Below are positions 58,396 through 64,000 of a stretch of DNA of 64,000 nucleotides, in pieces. The DNA is from Micromonospora sp. C31 (GTDB lineage Bacteria > Actinomycetota > Actinomycetes > Mycobacteriales > Micromonosporaceae): positions 186,001 through 250,000 of the forward strand of contig NZ_JAGPXN010000009.1 in assembly GCF_018070575.1 (NCBI RefSeq), written 5' to 3'. The notes beneath the pieces are model-generated. The model saw only the letters and a program-made list of their open reading frames with translations. It was not told the origin of the DNA and did no database searches. The position numbers and the translations under genes are program-made. Positions within the stretch are counted from its first letter, which is position 1. Each line of letters starts with the position of its first letter.

Positions 58396-58968
58396 ATGCG
58401 TGATCTCGCCAGCACCTACCGCCAGGACGTCGACGGCTTCGGCCGGGTGACGATCCGCCCCGTCGACCCCGACACCGACACCGACACCGACCTGATCCAC
58501 TCCTGGGTCAGCCAGGAACGCGCCCGGTTCTGGGGCATGCGCGACGCCGGCCGGGAGCGCGTCGGGGAGATCTACCGCCACCTCGACTCGCTGCCCACCC
58601 ACCACGCCTGGCTGACGCACCGCGACGGCACGCCGGTCGCCCTGTTCCAGACCTACGAGCCGGCCGCCGACCCGGTCGGCGGGTGCTACCCGGTCCAGCC
58701 CGGTGACCACGGGGCCCACCTGCTGATCGGCCCGCCCGACGCGGCCGAGCGGGGTTTCACGGGCACCCTGTTGCGGGTGTTCCTCGACTTCGTCTTCGCC
58801 GACCCGCGACACCGGCGCGTCGTGATGGAGCCGGACGCGCGCAACGAGAAGGCGGTGGCCCGGCTCCTGCGCACCGGCTTCGTCGCCGGGCCGCTGGTCG
58901 AGGTGCACGGCAAGCGGGCCCGGCTGCTCTTCCTCGACCGGGAGACGTTCGAGGCCGGCCGGCCCTGA
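58396..58968 (+). CDS. Siderophore-type GNAT acetyltransferase (IucB/RhbD-like)
   Basis: A 190-residue acetyltransferase: 'FGRVTIRPVDPDTDTDTDLI', 'HSWVSQERARFWGMRDAGRE', 'THRDGTPVALFQTYEPAADP', 'GDHGAHLLIGPPDAAERGFT', 'VVMEPDARNEKAVARLLRTG'. The 'FWGM' and 'GAHLLIGPP' motifs define the group that acetylates N-hydroxylysine or N-hydroxyornithine in hydroxamate siderophores. It follows the uptake operon by 100 bases on the same strand. No NRPS or NIS synthetase or hydroxylase is in the window, so biosynthesis genes must be elsewhere. A run of Asp-Thr codons near residues 25-32 is a small slippage repeat. Confidence 0.82.
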   Translation: MRDLASTYRQDVDGFGRVTIRPVDPDTDTDTDLIHSWVSQERARFWGMRDAGRERVGEIYRHLDSLPTHHAWLTHRDGTPVALFQTYEPAADPVGGCYPVQPGDHGAHLLIGPPDAAERGFTGTLLRVFLDFVFADPRHRRVVMEPDARNEKAVARLLRTGFVAGPLVEVHGKRARLLFLDRETFEAGRP

Positions 58969-59060
58969 GCCCGGCACGACCCACCGTTTCCGCGCGCGAG
59001 CGGCCGGCGACGTGAGCGGCACCTCCGGGCGGGCGCAGGGGCCCGGCCGCCCCGGCTGCC

Positions 59061-63653
<4,593 letters not shown>

Positions 63654-63935
63654 CTCGCGCAGCAGCCGGGGGTCCGCCCGCCGGCACAACATCGACCGCG
63701 CAAGTATGCACAGCCTGTCCGCCGCCCGCGCGCCCACCGCCACGCCGCGGCGCCCACCGCCCGGAGGGTGCGCCGCACCACGGTGACCAGCACGGTTACC
63801 GAAGGCCCGGCGCGGGTAGAGGCGACGCTCGAACCGGTCCGACCGGAACGGGGGACTCGCCGGGGCGGTCCTCGACGCCGGCCCGGCGACCGGGTCCGGT
63901 GTGGAGCGCGCCCCACCGGAAAAGGGGTACCGACG

Positions 63936-64000
63936 GTGCGGCAGTGGTGGCGGGGCGTGGGCGGGCGGATCCGGCGCGACGGCACGGCGGTGGTCGAGTT
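63936..64000 (+). CDS. Start of a TadE/TadG-like protein (cut by window edge)
   Basis: From GTG 63936: VRQWWRGVGGRIRRDGTAVV then E, to the edge. A short basic start followed by RDGxxxVE(F) is how TadE/TadG-type pilus or pseudopilin-like proteins begin, just before their single membrane helix. AAGGGG lies about 10 bases upstream. Only 21 codons are visible, so the family is tentative. The 282-base gap 63654-63935 contains a CCGGTC-C-GACCGG palindrome (63834-63846) and no gene. Confidence 0.4.
   Translation, partial: MRQWWRGVGGRIRRDGTAVVE

Noticed and set aside
53348-58968. Siderophore biosynthesis cluster
   Set aside because: Only uptake, reduction and one acetyltransferase are present; no synthetase, NRPS or hydroxylase.

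Overview
The window is very GC-rich, uses GTG starts freely, and packs genes with 4-bp GTGA/ATGA overlaps. Protein content (DivIVA-domain protein, SCO5389-family protein, ECF42-type sigma factors with DGPF/YCII partner, IdeR/DmdR-type iron box, Sec-exported CBM2-GH18 chitinase, KptA, SmpB) points to a filamentous actinobacterium, most likely Micromonospora or a close Micromonosporaceae relative. The organism call is inference from gene content; no rRNA or tRNA gene was recognised.

Layout. 1-2055: edge of an AbiEi-like gene, a GCC-rich microsatellite, a short GntR-type regulator and a DivIVA-domain/small-protein pair. 1698-7544: two exporter modules, each facing its own regulator across a palindromic operator (ABC-2 type permease and ATPase with a two-HTH TetR protein; a fused ABC exporter with MarR). 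7745-12110: NAGGN-type asparagine-synthase-like amidotransferase, a convergent carboxylate-amine ligase, and an ECF42 sigma factor. 12167-19467: a tightly overlapped five-gene operon (SWIM zinc protein, 468-aa protein, VWA protein, MoxR-type AAA+ ATPase, DUF5682-like protein), the best candidate here for a poorly described system. 19699-24010: ArsR/SRPBCC pair, then an ADP-ribose/RNA cluster (NADAR, NUDIX, KptA), smpB and an SCO5389-family gene with an upstream palindrome and mini-ORF.

24080-29516: membrane protein plus membrane-anchored amino-acid-binding protein, then a molybdate operon (MerR-HTH/TOBE regulator, modA, modB, modC). 29744-36938: Phd-like protein, chitinase, lone TOPRIM protein, GNAT, and a PadR-controlled MacB/FtsX-type ABC transporter. 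36966-44611: two-subunit glycolate/lactate oxidase (glcF, glcD), then a sugar-catabolic operon (Gfo/Idh/MocA, DUF993, sugar isomerase) facing a LacI regulator across a near-perfect operator. 44640-47872: PIG-V-like glycosyltransferase and a divergent FAD protein.

47906-53318: accessory-looking small genes: ECF42 with an apparent YCII-derived N-terminus, YCII gene, a 117-bp inverted-repeat element, HNH-like gene, orphan barstar, a HAD phosphatase remnant, a second ArsR/SRPBCC pair, PrcB-like protein and GNAT. 53348-58968: siderophore-iron uptake regulon around one iron box. 59061-63653: giant hybrid histidine kinase with eight HAMP-like modules. The right edge cuts a gene that starts like a TadE-type protein. 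Strong bidirectional terminators sit at 47869-47909, 50188-50231 and 53315-53351.
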